From Batkoa obscura (taxonomy: Eukaryota; Entomophthoromycota; Entomophthoromycetes; Entomophthorales; Batkoaceae), in the NCBI GenBank assembly GCA_030770535.1, contig JASVEC010000012.1:434001-498000 (forward strand): a stretch of DNA of 64,000 bases, given 5' to 3'. Shown one piece after another: positions 1-9,743 of the stretch. Within the stretch, counting starts at the first letter, position 1. Every line of letters begins with the position of its first letter. The translations under genes were made by a program, and so were the position numbers. Under the pieces are notes generated by a model that saw only the letters and a list, made by a program, of their open reading frames with translations, did no database searches and had not been told where the DNA came from.

Positions 1-173
1 CAATTATAAGTTAATGACTAGAGATTTTTTGTTATTTTGAAATGATAAATTGATATTAATATATATACATATTGTTATGTTATTATAAAACCATTTTATA
101 TAGTGTATATTATAAATATGATTCAATAAAGTTAATAATTATCCTTCATACTTTTATTTAATTTTTATCAATA

Positions 174-296
174 CAAGGGATGTTCTTTTTGGCTTCATCA
201 CTTTTCTCCATTTTTTAAATACTATACTATTTGAGTGGAAAAATTGTTAGTAAAATTGTTAAGTAAAATTGTTAAGTAAAAAAGTACATCCTCACA
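174..296 (-). mobile_element. Miniature TIR element (family A), copy 1
   Basis: Degenerate copy of the ~100-bp family A element, reverse orientation: GGGATGT, then the GGCTTCATCAC block, CCATTTTTTAA, the TATTTGAG core, GTTAGTAAAATT and a closing ACATCCTCA. A short stretch (AAATTGTTAAGT) is repeated near the right end, making this copy longer than the others. Family A is defined at 12105-12204. Confidence 0.75.
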
Positions 297-433
297 TGTT
301 ATCAAGATATTTCATTAAATGATTTTCTATTTATTTTATTTTATTTTATTCATTATATAGAATTTACTATTTTTACTAAAATCATACGATATTAAATTTT
401 AAGTTCGCTTTTATTAATGTTATAAAAAATAAT

Positions 434-706
434 ACAGTTATGATTATAAATATTGGCGTAAAATTCTGTTTACTATGACTAAAAAATCGTTTTAAATAAT
501 AAATCTATTTTTTTGATTAATAATGTATCTATGTTTACAGTTAAAATTTTAGAATTTATGCAATAAATTCAATTCACTTTAATTTTTAAAATAAATTACT
601 GTTATTTTAAATAAAATGCAAATGCAAAGTTTCATTATTCAATAAACCCATTTTTTAGTCATAGTAAACAGAATTTTATGCTAATATTTATGATCATGAT
701 TGCATT
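434..706. mobile_element. ~270-bp inverted-repeat element (unclassified MITE)
   Basis: Arms of about 55 bp at 434-487 and 649-706 are inverted copies; the core AAATTCTGTTTACTATGACT at 461-480 recurs as its reverse complement at 656-675. The ~160-bp middle has no open frame and is very AT-rich. This is the architecture of a non-autonomous DNA transposon. No clear target duplication was seen, so superfamily is not assigned. Confidence 0.6.
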
Positions 707-1219
707 TGTTATAGATAATATGAAATACTATTTTAAAGATTAAGTTTTTATTTGTAATATATTAATTAAAATAGATTCTACTCTATTCAAAATATATTAT
801 TTTTAATAACATTCAACTATATTATGAAAATCAATAAAGCATCTGATTTCTAAAGTACTATCAATAAAGTTCATTATAATTCTAATTTTATCTTAGTATT
901 TTCTATATCTAAAAATAAATCTACTTTAATTTTTTTTATATCAATTCAAGTTATCGAAACTTATGACTAAAAAAATTAAAACAGTTAACAAGAATTTGTA
1001 TAAATATTTCAAACCTAAGCTTAATATTATCCCATTTGAATTTTAAAGCATACCAATAAAAACTAGAAGAATACTTGAAATTGGTTGATAAACTGGTATT
1101 GAGAAAGCACAATAGTTTCAAATATTTAAAAACTTAGTTGAGTTTCAAAAAAAGTATATAAGGACAACAAATATAAAATAATGATTTTTTTTTTTAAAAA
1201 AAAAAATAAGAAAATATTA

Positions 1220-1641
1220 ATGTTGAAAGTTTTCAAAGTTGTTAAAGTGTCTCAATTATTTAAAAAAAGAACTCCTCTTTTTCTCAATCGATTTAATAAG
1301 TCGAAATCTATGGCCACCAGTGTTGAAACAAATATTACAAATTCCATACAACTTCGACTCAATACTATCTTAAAAAATAAATTAGTTCCCGAAGATCTTG
1401 TAAGTATTAATAATTATGATTATTCTTTGCTTGATATTTTAACTGATTTAAACTAACACTTTATTTTTCTTAGCTTAACCTTGACTCTCAATTAATTGAT
1501 TTTGGTTTAGATGGTTCAGATATGAAAGCAATGGTCCAAGATATTAATAATGAATTTCAAATTCAAGTTACTAATGAAGAAATCTATGAGTTAAATACCT
1601 TGGAGGATTTAGTTCAAAGAATTGTTGAAAAGGTTCATTAA
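1220..1641 (+). CDS. Acyl carrier protein-like, probably mitochondrial
   Basis: Small two-exon gene: exon 1 to 1399, intron 1400-1473 (GTAAGT donor, ACTAAC branch point, TTAG acceptor), exon 2 1474-1641. The product is about 115 residues: a basic, hydroxyl-rich leader (LFKKRTPLFLNRFNKSKS) resembling a mitochondrial presequence, then an ACP-like four-helix domain reading KLVPEDL-LNLDSQLIDF-GLDGSDMKAM and ending DLVQRIVEKVH. Mitochondrial ACP works in type II fatty acid/lipoate synthesis and complex I assembly. Odd point: the helix-II motif is GLDGSD where canonical ACPs have G(A/L)DSLD, so the usual phosphopantetheine serine position is Gly and a Ser lies one residue later. Start 1220 is preferred over ATG 1181 because a TATA-like sequence lies only ~27 bp before 1181. 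Carrier activity is therefore uncertain. Confidence 0.7.
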
Positions 1642-2068
1642 ATGAAAAAGTGAAATTGAATTTTATATTAAGTGAGGTTTTATCTTATATTTTATGGGGC
1701 TTGATGTTTTCTGGGTTGCTTTTAGTATTATTTGAATAAAAATTTAAAAGAATTCGGATTGTTTTTTTTTATTCTGGTTAGACGTGACTGCTTTATCTCA
1801 TTTGATAGATTAAAATTTAGAATTATTATGAAGTGTTATTGTTTTAAATATAATTTAAGAATTAAAGTATTAGTTTAAAGATAGTAATAGGTTGTCAGAA
1901 ATATTTTTGTACATATTAATTTACTTATTGAATAATTCTACCATATAATGTTATTAAATTTATTAAATTTGTCTGATATTAATTTTATGTATCACTCATT
2001 TAATCCAAATAGATCCAGAGATCTTACTGATATAATAATTATGGAATTTAGTATTAGATATAAACATA

Positions 2069-2165
2069 TAGGGGATATATTTTTTTAATAATTTACTAAC
2101 AATCTTTCCGCTCAAATAGCGTTTGAAAAGTCGAAAAAGTGATGAGATTGAAAAAAACATCCCCA
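2069..2165 (+). mobile_element. Miniature TIR element (family A), copy 2
   Basis: Forward copy: GGGGATATATTTTTTT, ATTTACTAACAATCTTTCCGC, TCAAATAGCG and a closing AAAAAAACATCCCCA, flanked by TA on both sides. Confidence 0.85.
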
Positions 2166-2800
2166 TATAAAGTTTTATTAGTATTTATTTTACAAATTAA
2201 GACTAACAATGAAATAAATTAATATTCTCAATAAGATGTAAGCAGACAAATAAATTAACATATTGTCGTCATTTATATTTTAACTTTTTTTATTTAGGTC
2301 AGTTTAAAAGCTTGATTCAGTATATTGTGCAATTTAGATTTTAGTAAAGATTGCAAATTAAGCACTTTGTACTATAAAATTAACTGCTTTTGCTTAATTC
2401 AAAATTACTCATATGGTAACATTTTTTCATCTAGTATTTGAAAAAATTTTAAAAATTTACATTATAAAAAATGAACAAAAAAAGTGAATTAGAAAATTTT
2501 ACTTTTGATTTTGATCAAGTTTTAAAATTACTTATTTGCACTTAATATAAATTTATGCCATACTAAAAAATTGGACCAATTAAGATTTTAAACCACAGGA
2601 GCCACAAATTAATTCAATTAATAAATTAAAAAATAATATAAAAGCAATAGTTAAAAGCTTATAACATATATTAATTTTAAAAAAGATCTAGATTTTTATA
2701 AAGATATATTTATTTATATTTTTACCATTATTGTTATTACTAAGACTATATAATTTAACAAATTTTAATTTTTTGCTAATTTGATAGCTTAAATTTCATA

Positions 2801-2892
2801 TAAGGATGTATTTTTTTATTTAACAATTTTTCCACTCAAATAGTATAGTACTTAAAAAATGGAGAAAAGTGATGAAGCCAAAAAAAACTCTC
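2801..2892 (+). mobile_element. Miniature TIR element (family A), copy 3
   Basis: Forward copy, somewhat degenerate: GGATGTATTTTTTTATTTAA, CCACTCAAATAG, then GAAAAGTGATGAAGCCAAAA and a closing CTCTCA, with TA-type flanks. Confidence 0.75.
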
Positions 2893-2904
2893 ATATTATT
2901 GTTT

Positions 2905-3346
2905 TTGTGAAATATCGGTTCATTAGTTCTAGGATTGATTATAATATAATAATCAATTCTGAGTTCCTTATATAGATTTACTGTGAGAATTACTACCACC
3001 TGATCACAAAGAACTTATTGCCCACGTTTTAATGTTCCTTATATATAACCACCCAGTTGGAGTATAAAAGAGATTCTTCAACATACCAACTCAAAGCTTT
3101 TTTAATTGAATTACTCCCTGATATTGTACCATTAATAAAGTCACTAAGTCTTTCTGACAACATCTGATATAGATTTTATAGTAGTATCTTCCATTGTATT
3201 TGTTTTACATAATTCATAGCTTACTACATATTATTTCTATTAAGTTAAGTCTATGTTAGTTACATAAACTAAGACCGTTCGACTCAAGGCAAGTTAATTA
3301 AACAAGAGTAGCTTTTAACTCCAAACATTGAGTATCAACTTTCACA
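2905..3346 (-). repeat. Solo LTR-like fossil, inverted copy
   Basis: A 442-bp repeat bounded by TGTGAAA...TTTCACA (TG...CA ends with short terminal inverted repeats), as in long terminal repeats. It pairs with 3420-3861 in opposite orientation at about 99 % identity by eye. No internal retroelement genes are present beside it, so it is a solo-LTR-type relic; superfamily (Copia or Gypsy) cannot be told. The near-identity of the pair points to a recent origin or recent conversion. Confidence 0.6.
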
Positions 3347-3419
3347 TAGTTATTAAAATTCAAATATGTAATTTTTTTTAGAATTTTTTTAGAATCTTTT
3401 TTTAAAGCTGTAGATAAAA

Positions 3420-3861
3420 TGTGAAAGTTTGATACTCAATGTTTGGAGTTAAAAGCTACTCTTGTTTAATTAACTTGCCTTGAGTCGAAGGGTCTTAGTT
3501 TATGTAACTAACATAGACTTAACTTAATAGAAATAATATGTAGTAAGCTATGAATTATGTAAAACAAATACAATGGAAGATACTACTATAAAATCTATAT
3601 CAGATGTTGTCAGAAAGACTTAGTGACTTTATTAATGGTACAATATCAGGGAGTAATTCAATTAAAAAAGCTTTGAGTTGGTATGTTGAAGAATCTCTTT
3701 TATACTCCAACTGGGTGGTTATATATAAGGAACATTAAAACGTGGGCAATAAGTTCTTTGTGATCAGGTGGTAGTAATTCTCACAGTAAATCTATATAAG
3801 GAACTCAGAATTGATTATTATATTATAATCAATCCTAGAACTAATGAAGCAATATTTCACA
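3420..3861 (+). repeat. Solo LTR-like fossil, direct copy
   Basis: Also 442 bp, starting TGTGAAAG and ending TTTCACA; mirror image of 2905-3346 across a 73-bp AT-rich spacer. A related, older copy lies at 44234-44592 inside the DNA transposon. No internal genes. Confidence 0.6.
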
Positions 3862-5223
3862 CTTATTAATTATCAGCTTTATTTAAGATTATAATACTTT
3901 AAGTAATGGTTATTTTTACTTAAAAATATAATATTTTATTTGTGATAAACTTTTTTTCTAAGTTTTAAATTTTTTTAATTAATATAAACAACTAAGCTTT
4001 AAATATAAAAAAATCTATAAACTTTTTTTTGAAAATTAACTTTAAAACTCTTTTTTGAAAATTAACTTTAAAACTTTTTTTTATAAGCTTATTTGATTTT
4101 CAAAATATACTAAAACATACAAAATGATAGTACTGGACTGTATTTTTATACTATTGTTTCTACTATATTATGTTATTAGATAAATTTTTATACATAAGAA
4201 ACTTTATAAAGCTTTATTAATCATAAAAATTTCAAAACTTTTTGTAGTCTTCATAAATACTAGATAAAAAAACGCTTCCATATGAGTAATTTTAATTAAA
4301 GCAATTAATTTTATAGCACTTTATGCTTAATTCGCAATTTTTGCTAAAAATCTAAATTGCACAAAATTGAACCGAACTATTAGACTAACACATGTAAATC
4401 AATGTAAGTTCAGTATTATTTATTTAATTTTGAAAGAATAAGCTCTTAAGTACCTTTTGGTGTAAGGTAGCTTAAGTTAAATATTATCTAAAGTAAGTTT
4501 TCATTTTAAAATAGACCAATCTCAGAACAAATGCCTAGTAAAATAAAGTTGTACTTTGGAGTAACTATCTACCAATCAATTGTAAAAACTAGAATTATAA
4601 CATCCTAACAGAATAATAAACGACTTCATCTGATGATCAATAGATAGTATTCTATAATGTTAAAATAATCAATAGAGTATTTTTCATAAAAATTTCAATA
4701 ATATTTTTGTCACTCAATGAAATCATTTTAAAAACAACCATCCTTTTCTTTTCATTTGTCGTTTTAATTTAATTTCAAACATTTCAAGACTTCAGCTATC
4801 ATTAAAATGTAATTTCTACTTTTGAAGTTTATATAGATTTTTGTTCTATTTATTAGTGTCTTCGAACAAAATAAATAAAAATACCGTTAATGTTAAATCT
4901 TGGCCAATCACCTTCGAAATATCCCATGTTCTTAGTGAAGATTCTGGCATGAATGTCCAATCAATGGAGGTTAATTAATCCTTGATTCGCTAGTCAACTT
5001 TTATAAACTGTAAAAAGGATTGTTAATTAAGTGTCGAATTAAACTAGTTTTGATAAATTTTAAATTTTAAAAACAATATAGCTTGTGCTTTAATAGGTAT
5101 GAAATCAAGTTGATAATATTAGACAGAATAACAACTCGATAAAAGAAGCCATTTTTATTATATACTTTTACTAATTTATATTTATATTTATATTTACAAA
5201 GCCTAATAGAGTTGAATTAATAA

Positions 5224-7303
5224 ATGACTGAAGTAATTAAAAGTGGGTACGTTAATGTTAAGGAAGAAGGGTTGAGGTCCTGGATTTGGTCTAAGCGATA
5301 TATTTGTTTAAGAGAGTTGACCCTCTCTTTTCATAGAAATGAAGTAAAATTTTCACTACTTAAAATAATGCATTGAGCTAACCCGTTTACAGCAAACTAG
5401 CCTTGCATATGCTATAGTATTTTTAAAAGAAGTCACTGCTGTTAATAGAACTGACTTGAAACCATATTGTTTTGAAATTATTACAAAAGATAAAAGTTAT
5501 TACATGATGTGTAAAAATGACGATGAATTATATTCTTGGATTGACGCTATTTACTCGGTATTTTACTTTATTGTTTTATATAAGCATAGTGTTAAAATGG
5601 TATTAGAAATCACCTGAGATGGGGGTATCCAGGCCCACAGATTTTGTACATCAAATCCATGTTGATTTTGATCCAACCAGTGGAATGTTTTCGGTAAATT
5701 AAGTTTATATAATATAAGTCAAAAAACTCAAGTTTTATAGGGACTTCCAAGTGAATGGGCGAAACTCTTATCAAATTCAGCGATTACAAAAGAGGATTAT
5801 AGTAAAAATCCACAAGCCGTTTTAGATGTTCTTGAGTTTTACACCGAGCAAAATAAAAATAATATTTATGATACTAAGTGGGCCGGTCTTATTCCAGATT
5901 CTCAAAAGTCTGATTTTGTTCCCCAAAGGCCCGCCCCAGAAATTCCAAGCCACGTTAAAGAAGAAGGGGAGGTCACAAAACGCATGTCCAGTCTCTTTAT
6001 TGATGTAATTTAATTTCGCTTAGTTTCTGTTTTATTAATCTTTTATATAGAGGCCTAAGGTTAACGTAAACAATAACGTAAATCGTTTTTTTATTTAAAT
6101 AGCTTATTTTCTAACTTTAAATAGCACAATGCTCCAACTGCAGCTGATCCACATGCTCTGGCATTAGCTAACTTGAATGGTTCTGGTTCAAAGCCTAAAC
6201 CACCTAAAGCTCCTGAACAGCGTTTATCTACTTTAAGCGAGCCCCAGCTTATGGAGAAATTGAAAACAATTGTTTCTAAGAAGGACCCCAATACCATTTA
6301 TACCAAAATTAAGAAAGTGGGACAAGGGTAAAACATGAACATTATTAGATTAAAATTTTAACAAATTTTAGTGCTTCTGGATCTGTGTATGTAGCACGTA
6401 ACAATATTTCCAACTTAAAAGTAGCCATTAAGGAGATGGATTTATCTAATCAACCTAGGAAAGAATTGATTGTTAATGAAATTTTGGTCATGAAAGAGAG
6501 TCAACATCCAAACATTGTGAATTATTTGGATTCCTTTTTAGTTGGAAGGAATGATCTTTGGGTAGTGATGGACTTTATGGAGGGTGGTGCTTTGACTGAT
6601 GTCATAGAAGCTAACGCAATGACTGAGAAACAAATAGCTACAATTTGCCTCGAAGTAATTATTATAATTTTATAATAGTTTTTTATTAATCATTCATAGA
6701 CTTGTAAAGGTCTTGAACATCTACATAGTCGTAATATCATCCATCGTGATATTAAATCGGATAATGTTCTACTTGATATCCATGGAAATGTTAAAATTAG
6801 TGAGATTTTATTGTAACAAAAAGATATAGTATGCTAACAAATTTGTAGCTGATTTTGGTTTCTGTGCAAGATTGTCGGAATCTCATTCCAAGCGTGCTAC
6901 AATGGTAGGAACCCCATATTGGATGGCACCAGAAGTTGTTAAGCAAAAAGAATATGGTCCAAAAGTTGATATCTGGTCGTTAGGTATTATGGCTATAGAA
7001 ATGATTGAGAATGAACCACCTTATTTAGATGAAGAACCACTTAAAGCATTATACCTTATTGCTACTAATGGTACACCAACCCTTAAACATCCAGAGCTTC
7101 TAAGTGATGAGTTGAAATCCTTTTTAGCCGTTTGTTTGTGTGTTGATGTCAATTCACGTGCTACTGCACCTATGTTATTAACTGTAAGTTAAGCTTGTTT
7201 AATAAGTAATTATTTTAATACCTTTTTTTAGCATGACTTCCTTAAAAAAAGTATCCCAGTATCTCAGCTTGCACCTTTGCTTAAATTCCGTCAGTCTGAG
7301 TAA
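5224..7303 (+). CDS. p21-activated protein kinase with PH domain (Cla4-type PAK)
   Basis: Ten exons inferred: 5224-5343, 5393-5557, 5607-5693, 5741-6004, a tiny exon from 6051 (donor at 6066 or 6078), 6125-6327, 6372-6654, 6700-6799, 6849-7183, 7232-7303; the spliced frame stays open for 547 residues (551 with the longer tiny exon). Domain order: PH (~residues 5-95: [20 protein letters not shown]), CRIB (~101-120: [17 protein letters not shown]), acidic/proline linker, kinase (~280-540). Kinase motifs: [17 protein letters not shown] with the ATP lysine, HRDIKSDN catalytic loop, [14 protein letters not shown] plus CRIB plus Ste20-type kinase is the Cla4 arrangement, a Cdc42/Rac effector controlling septins, polarity and cytokinesis. 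The product is shorter than yeast Cla4 (842 aa), mainly in the linker. The next gene lies 690 bp downstream in the same direction. Confidence 0.92.
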
Positions 7304-7992
7304 GTTATGCCATGCTAACATTTTAAAATATAACCATTTTTATTATAATGATTATTTGAAATTTGATTTAAAATATTCAATAAGTCAAGTTTCTTCATTT
7401 CCTATTTTTTCTCGCCTCCCAAGACCTATTTCAACCTTAAAGCCTAATTTTTATAAATATATATTTAGCTTTTTTCTGTCTTTATGGTTCTAATATAATA
7501 TTCGCTTTTTCACTTTTTTTATTTTAAGTTTTTTTTGCTTTTGTGGTTTTTTATTACGTTGTAGCTGAACTTAAAAATTATTTTGTACAATGAAAATGAA
7601 AACGAAATAGAATTGTATATCTAATGTTAAGACATTAAATAAATTTTATCTATTCTAGCTAATATCAAAGTAGTTTTGTTCTAAATAACAGTGAATCTTT
7701 TTAAAATAAAACCATGGTTAGACTTTACTTTTTTATTATTGTTTAAATAACTTTCACTATTTAGCAAATAAAAAGCGGCACTATTGGATATAAATAATTA
7801 TATTAAAAGCGTATACTCAACTATTTAAAAAACAGTTTCTATTTTAGATTAAAGCCCTTTATTTTACAGTCATGTATTCCTAATCCAAATTTCCAACCAA
7901 TGAGGTTAAATTTCACCTCACGCTATAAAATTTTAATTTTTCAACAAAGTTCAAGCAATTTTAAATATTATTACCTCATCCTCAACTAAGAG
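7304..7992. other. Intergenic, 690 bp
   Basis: 3' flank of the PAK gene and promoter of the RMND5 gene. A CCAAT motif (CCAACCAATGAGG) lies about 95 bp before the next start codon. Nothing else recognised; open frames here lack coding character. Confidence 0.5.
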
Positions 7993-9492
7993 ATGAATTT
8001 CAAAGGTCAATCCAAGATATTACTAGATACAACGAGTATCGAAGAAACGAGCAGCAAGAATGATAAACTATTTCAAAACTCTATTGAAAGCCTTGACCTT
8101 ATATTAGAAAAGTTAACTCGTGATAGAAACGCTATCAGCCAAGGAGGTAGGAGAGAAAATAAAATATAAAAGCTAAAACTAAAAAATTATGCAGAAGTAA
8201 CCAATTTCGATGAAAGTGATATTAAGCTTCTTTCTAGTGCCGCTGATGCCGTGATGCACAGTAGTAAAGATGCAAATACGAATGTGAATAAGCTGTATAA
8301 AGAATACAATAGTGTAATTAGTTTAATGTATTTGTGGTAAAAGGGATTAACTATTTAAATAGAAATTTACGTTAGAGTTCAATCAAATTATTACGGAGGA
8401 AGGGTATGAAGGAAAGGAAAACCTAGTACTAGAGCTGATATCAGAATATTTTATACGCCAAGGGTATTTTGAAGCTGCTAGAATATTTTCTCATGTAATT
8501 TTTTATCGAAATGATATTATTTTATATTCATATAGTGTTTTTTAGGAAGCTAAAATTATGTACCCTTCCGCTTTAAAGAGTAAGTTCAATGGGTTACATA
8601 CCGTGCTTGATCAGATACGTCAAAGGAATTTGAATCCAGCAATAGAGTATATATTTTGCTTTGTTTTTAGTTTGAGAATTAATGACGTTATATATAGATG
8701 GGCTAAAAATAATAGGGAGTTTTTGGATCGAAAAGGCAGCAATTTAGAATTTTGCTTACATCGAGTAAATTTTACCATGTTATATCAAGCGGGTAATTTT
8801 ATGGAAGCTATGATGTATGGGCAAGAAAACTTTGCTACATTCACCAACACCCATTTTAATGGTATAACTTTAAAATGTTTAAAAACAAGAATTTGTTGAA
8901 TTATTCTTTATATAGAAATACAAAAACTCATGGGTATGTTATCTTTTTCCCCACAGCTTAAGGAGTCTCCCTATTATGAATTTGCTAATACCAACCAATG
9001 GCCAGATATTGAGTATATGTTCACTAGAGATTTTTGTTCAGTATTAGGGATTTCCCATGAGTCTCCATTGTATATAACGTAAGTTAATTTATTTATAAAA
9101 TAGTAGACTAACATTTGTAGTATTACAGTTGGAACAATTGCTTACCCGAAGATGATTAAAATGTTAAAATATACAAAGAAAACAACGGGGTGGTCCGAGA
9201 TCGATGAGCTACAGGTAACTTGACTTTTTAATTTGTAAGTTTAAAAGTCTGAAAGTTTAAATTTTATAAGGCGGTTGCTGAATTATTAGAAAGCTGGAGA
9301 TTTCATTCCATTTTTATATGTCCAGTTGATAAAGTACAAGCCTCAGATGATAACCCACCAATGATGATGACATGTGGCCATGTCATCTCTCAAGGAGCAT
9401 TGCATAAAATTGCAAAATTAAAAACTACCTTCAAATGTCCTTATTGCCCTAATGATTCTTCTATTACGGAGGTTAAAAGAATATACTTTTAA
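7993..9492 (+). CDS. RMND5/Gid2 RING subunit of the GID/CTLH ubiquitin ligase
   Basis: Eight exons inferred: 7993-8146, 8195-8313, 8363-8494, 8546-8646, 8698-8861, 8916-9077, 9120-9214, 9271-9492; together exactly 382 codons plus stop. A LisH-like segment (LVLELISEYFIRQGYFEAA) is followed by the CTLH/CRA region (IRQRNLNPAIEWAKNN...), and the C-terminus is the variant RING typical of RMND5/Rmd5: CPVDKVQASDDNPPMMMTCG, GHVISQGALHKIAK, FKCPYCPNDS, with the family-typical ending VKRIYF. Known role: with Gid9/MAEA it forms the catalytic RING heterodimer of the GID E3, which in yeast destroys gluconeogenic enzymes when glucose returns. The ring lacks some classical zinc ligands, as is usual in this family. 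A second GID subunit, Gid8, is encoded 38 kb away in this window. Confidence 0.92.
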
Positions 9493-9743
9493 GGTAATTT
9501 AAATAAGTATAAGAGTTATTAAGCTTGTATTACGACTTATTAGGAGCTGTATCAATGTTTCATTTTATATTATTATAAACGTTTATTTAAGTTTAATTGA
9601 GTATTATTTTAAAAGTTTATTTCTTTTTTGTTAATTTATTTAAAAACTAAGAACAACGAATATTAGCTTAAAAACTAAAATAATGTATATTTAGAATTAA
9701 ATATATTAGGGCTATTTTTATTATGAATTTTAAATCAAATATT

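Larger units (their letters stand above)
1..1219. other. AT-rich intergenic stretch with two small repeat elements
   Basis: No gene is seen. It contains one copy of the ~100-bp miniature element (174-296), a TTTTA microsatellite near 325-352, and an inverted-repeat element at 434-706. A TATA-like stretch at 1154-1160 lies ahead of the ACP-like gene. Confidence 0.6.
2295..4388. mobile_element. Remnant of a ~2.1-kb inverted-repeat element
   Basis: The stretches 2295-2455 and 4220-4388 are diverged inverted copies: the left arm has TGTGCAATTTAGATTTTAG, an AATTAAGCA block, TATAAAATTAA and AAAATTACTCATATGG, and the right arm has the same landmarks in reverse complement. They bracket the head-to-head LTR pair and miniature element copy 3. 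Arms this long at both ends suggest the termini of an old DNA transposon whose interior was replaced by later insertions. No transposase is recognisable and the outer boundaries are approximate. Confidence 0.5.
1642..5223. other. 3.6-kb repeat-rich intergenic region
   Basis: No coding gene recognised. It holds miniature elements at 2069-2165 and 2801-2892, an inverted-repeat pair at 2295-2455/4220-4388, and inside that two head-to-head LTR-like copies (2905-3346 and 3420-3861). A ~26-bp AT-rich motif containing GAAAATTAACTTTAAAAC is tandemly repeated at about 4020-4082. The last few hundred bases are the likely promoter of the PAK kinase, with CCAAT motifs near 4904 and 4958. Confidence 0.6.

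Noticed and set aside
5826-6008. Short frame inside the PAK gene
   Set aside because: Shadow of the exon encoding the linker after the CRIB domain.
7233-7493. Frame after the PAK kinase domain
   Set aside because: It overlaps the last PAK exon in another frame; its remainder is low-complexity, AT-driven sequence.
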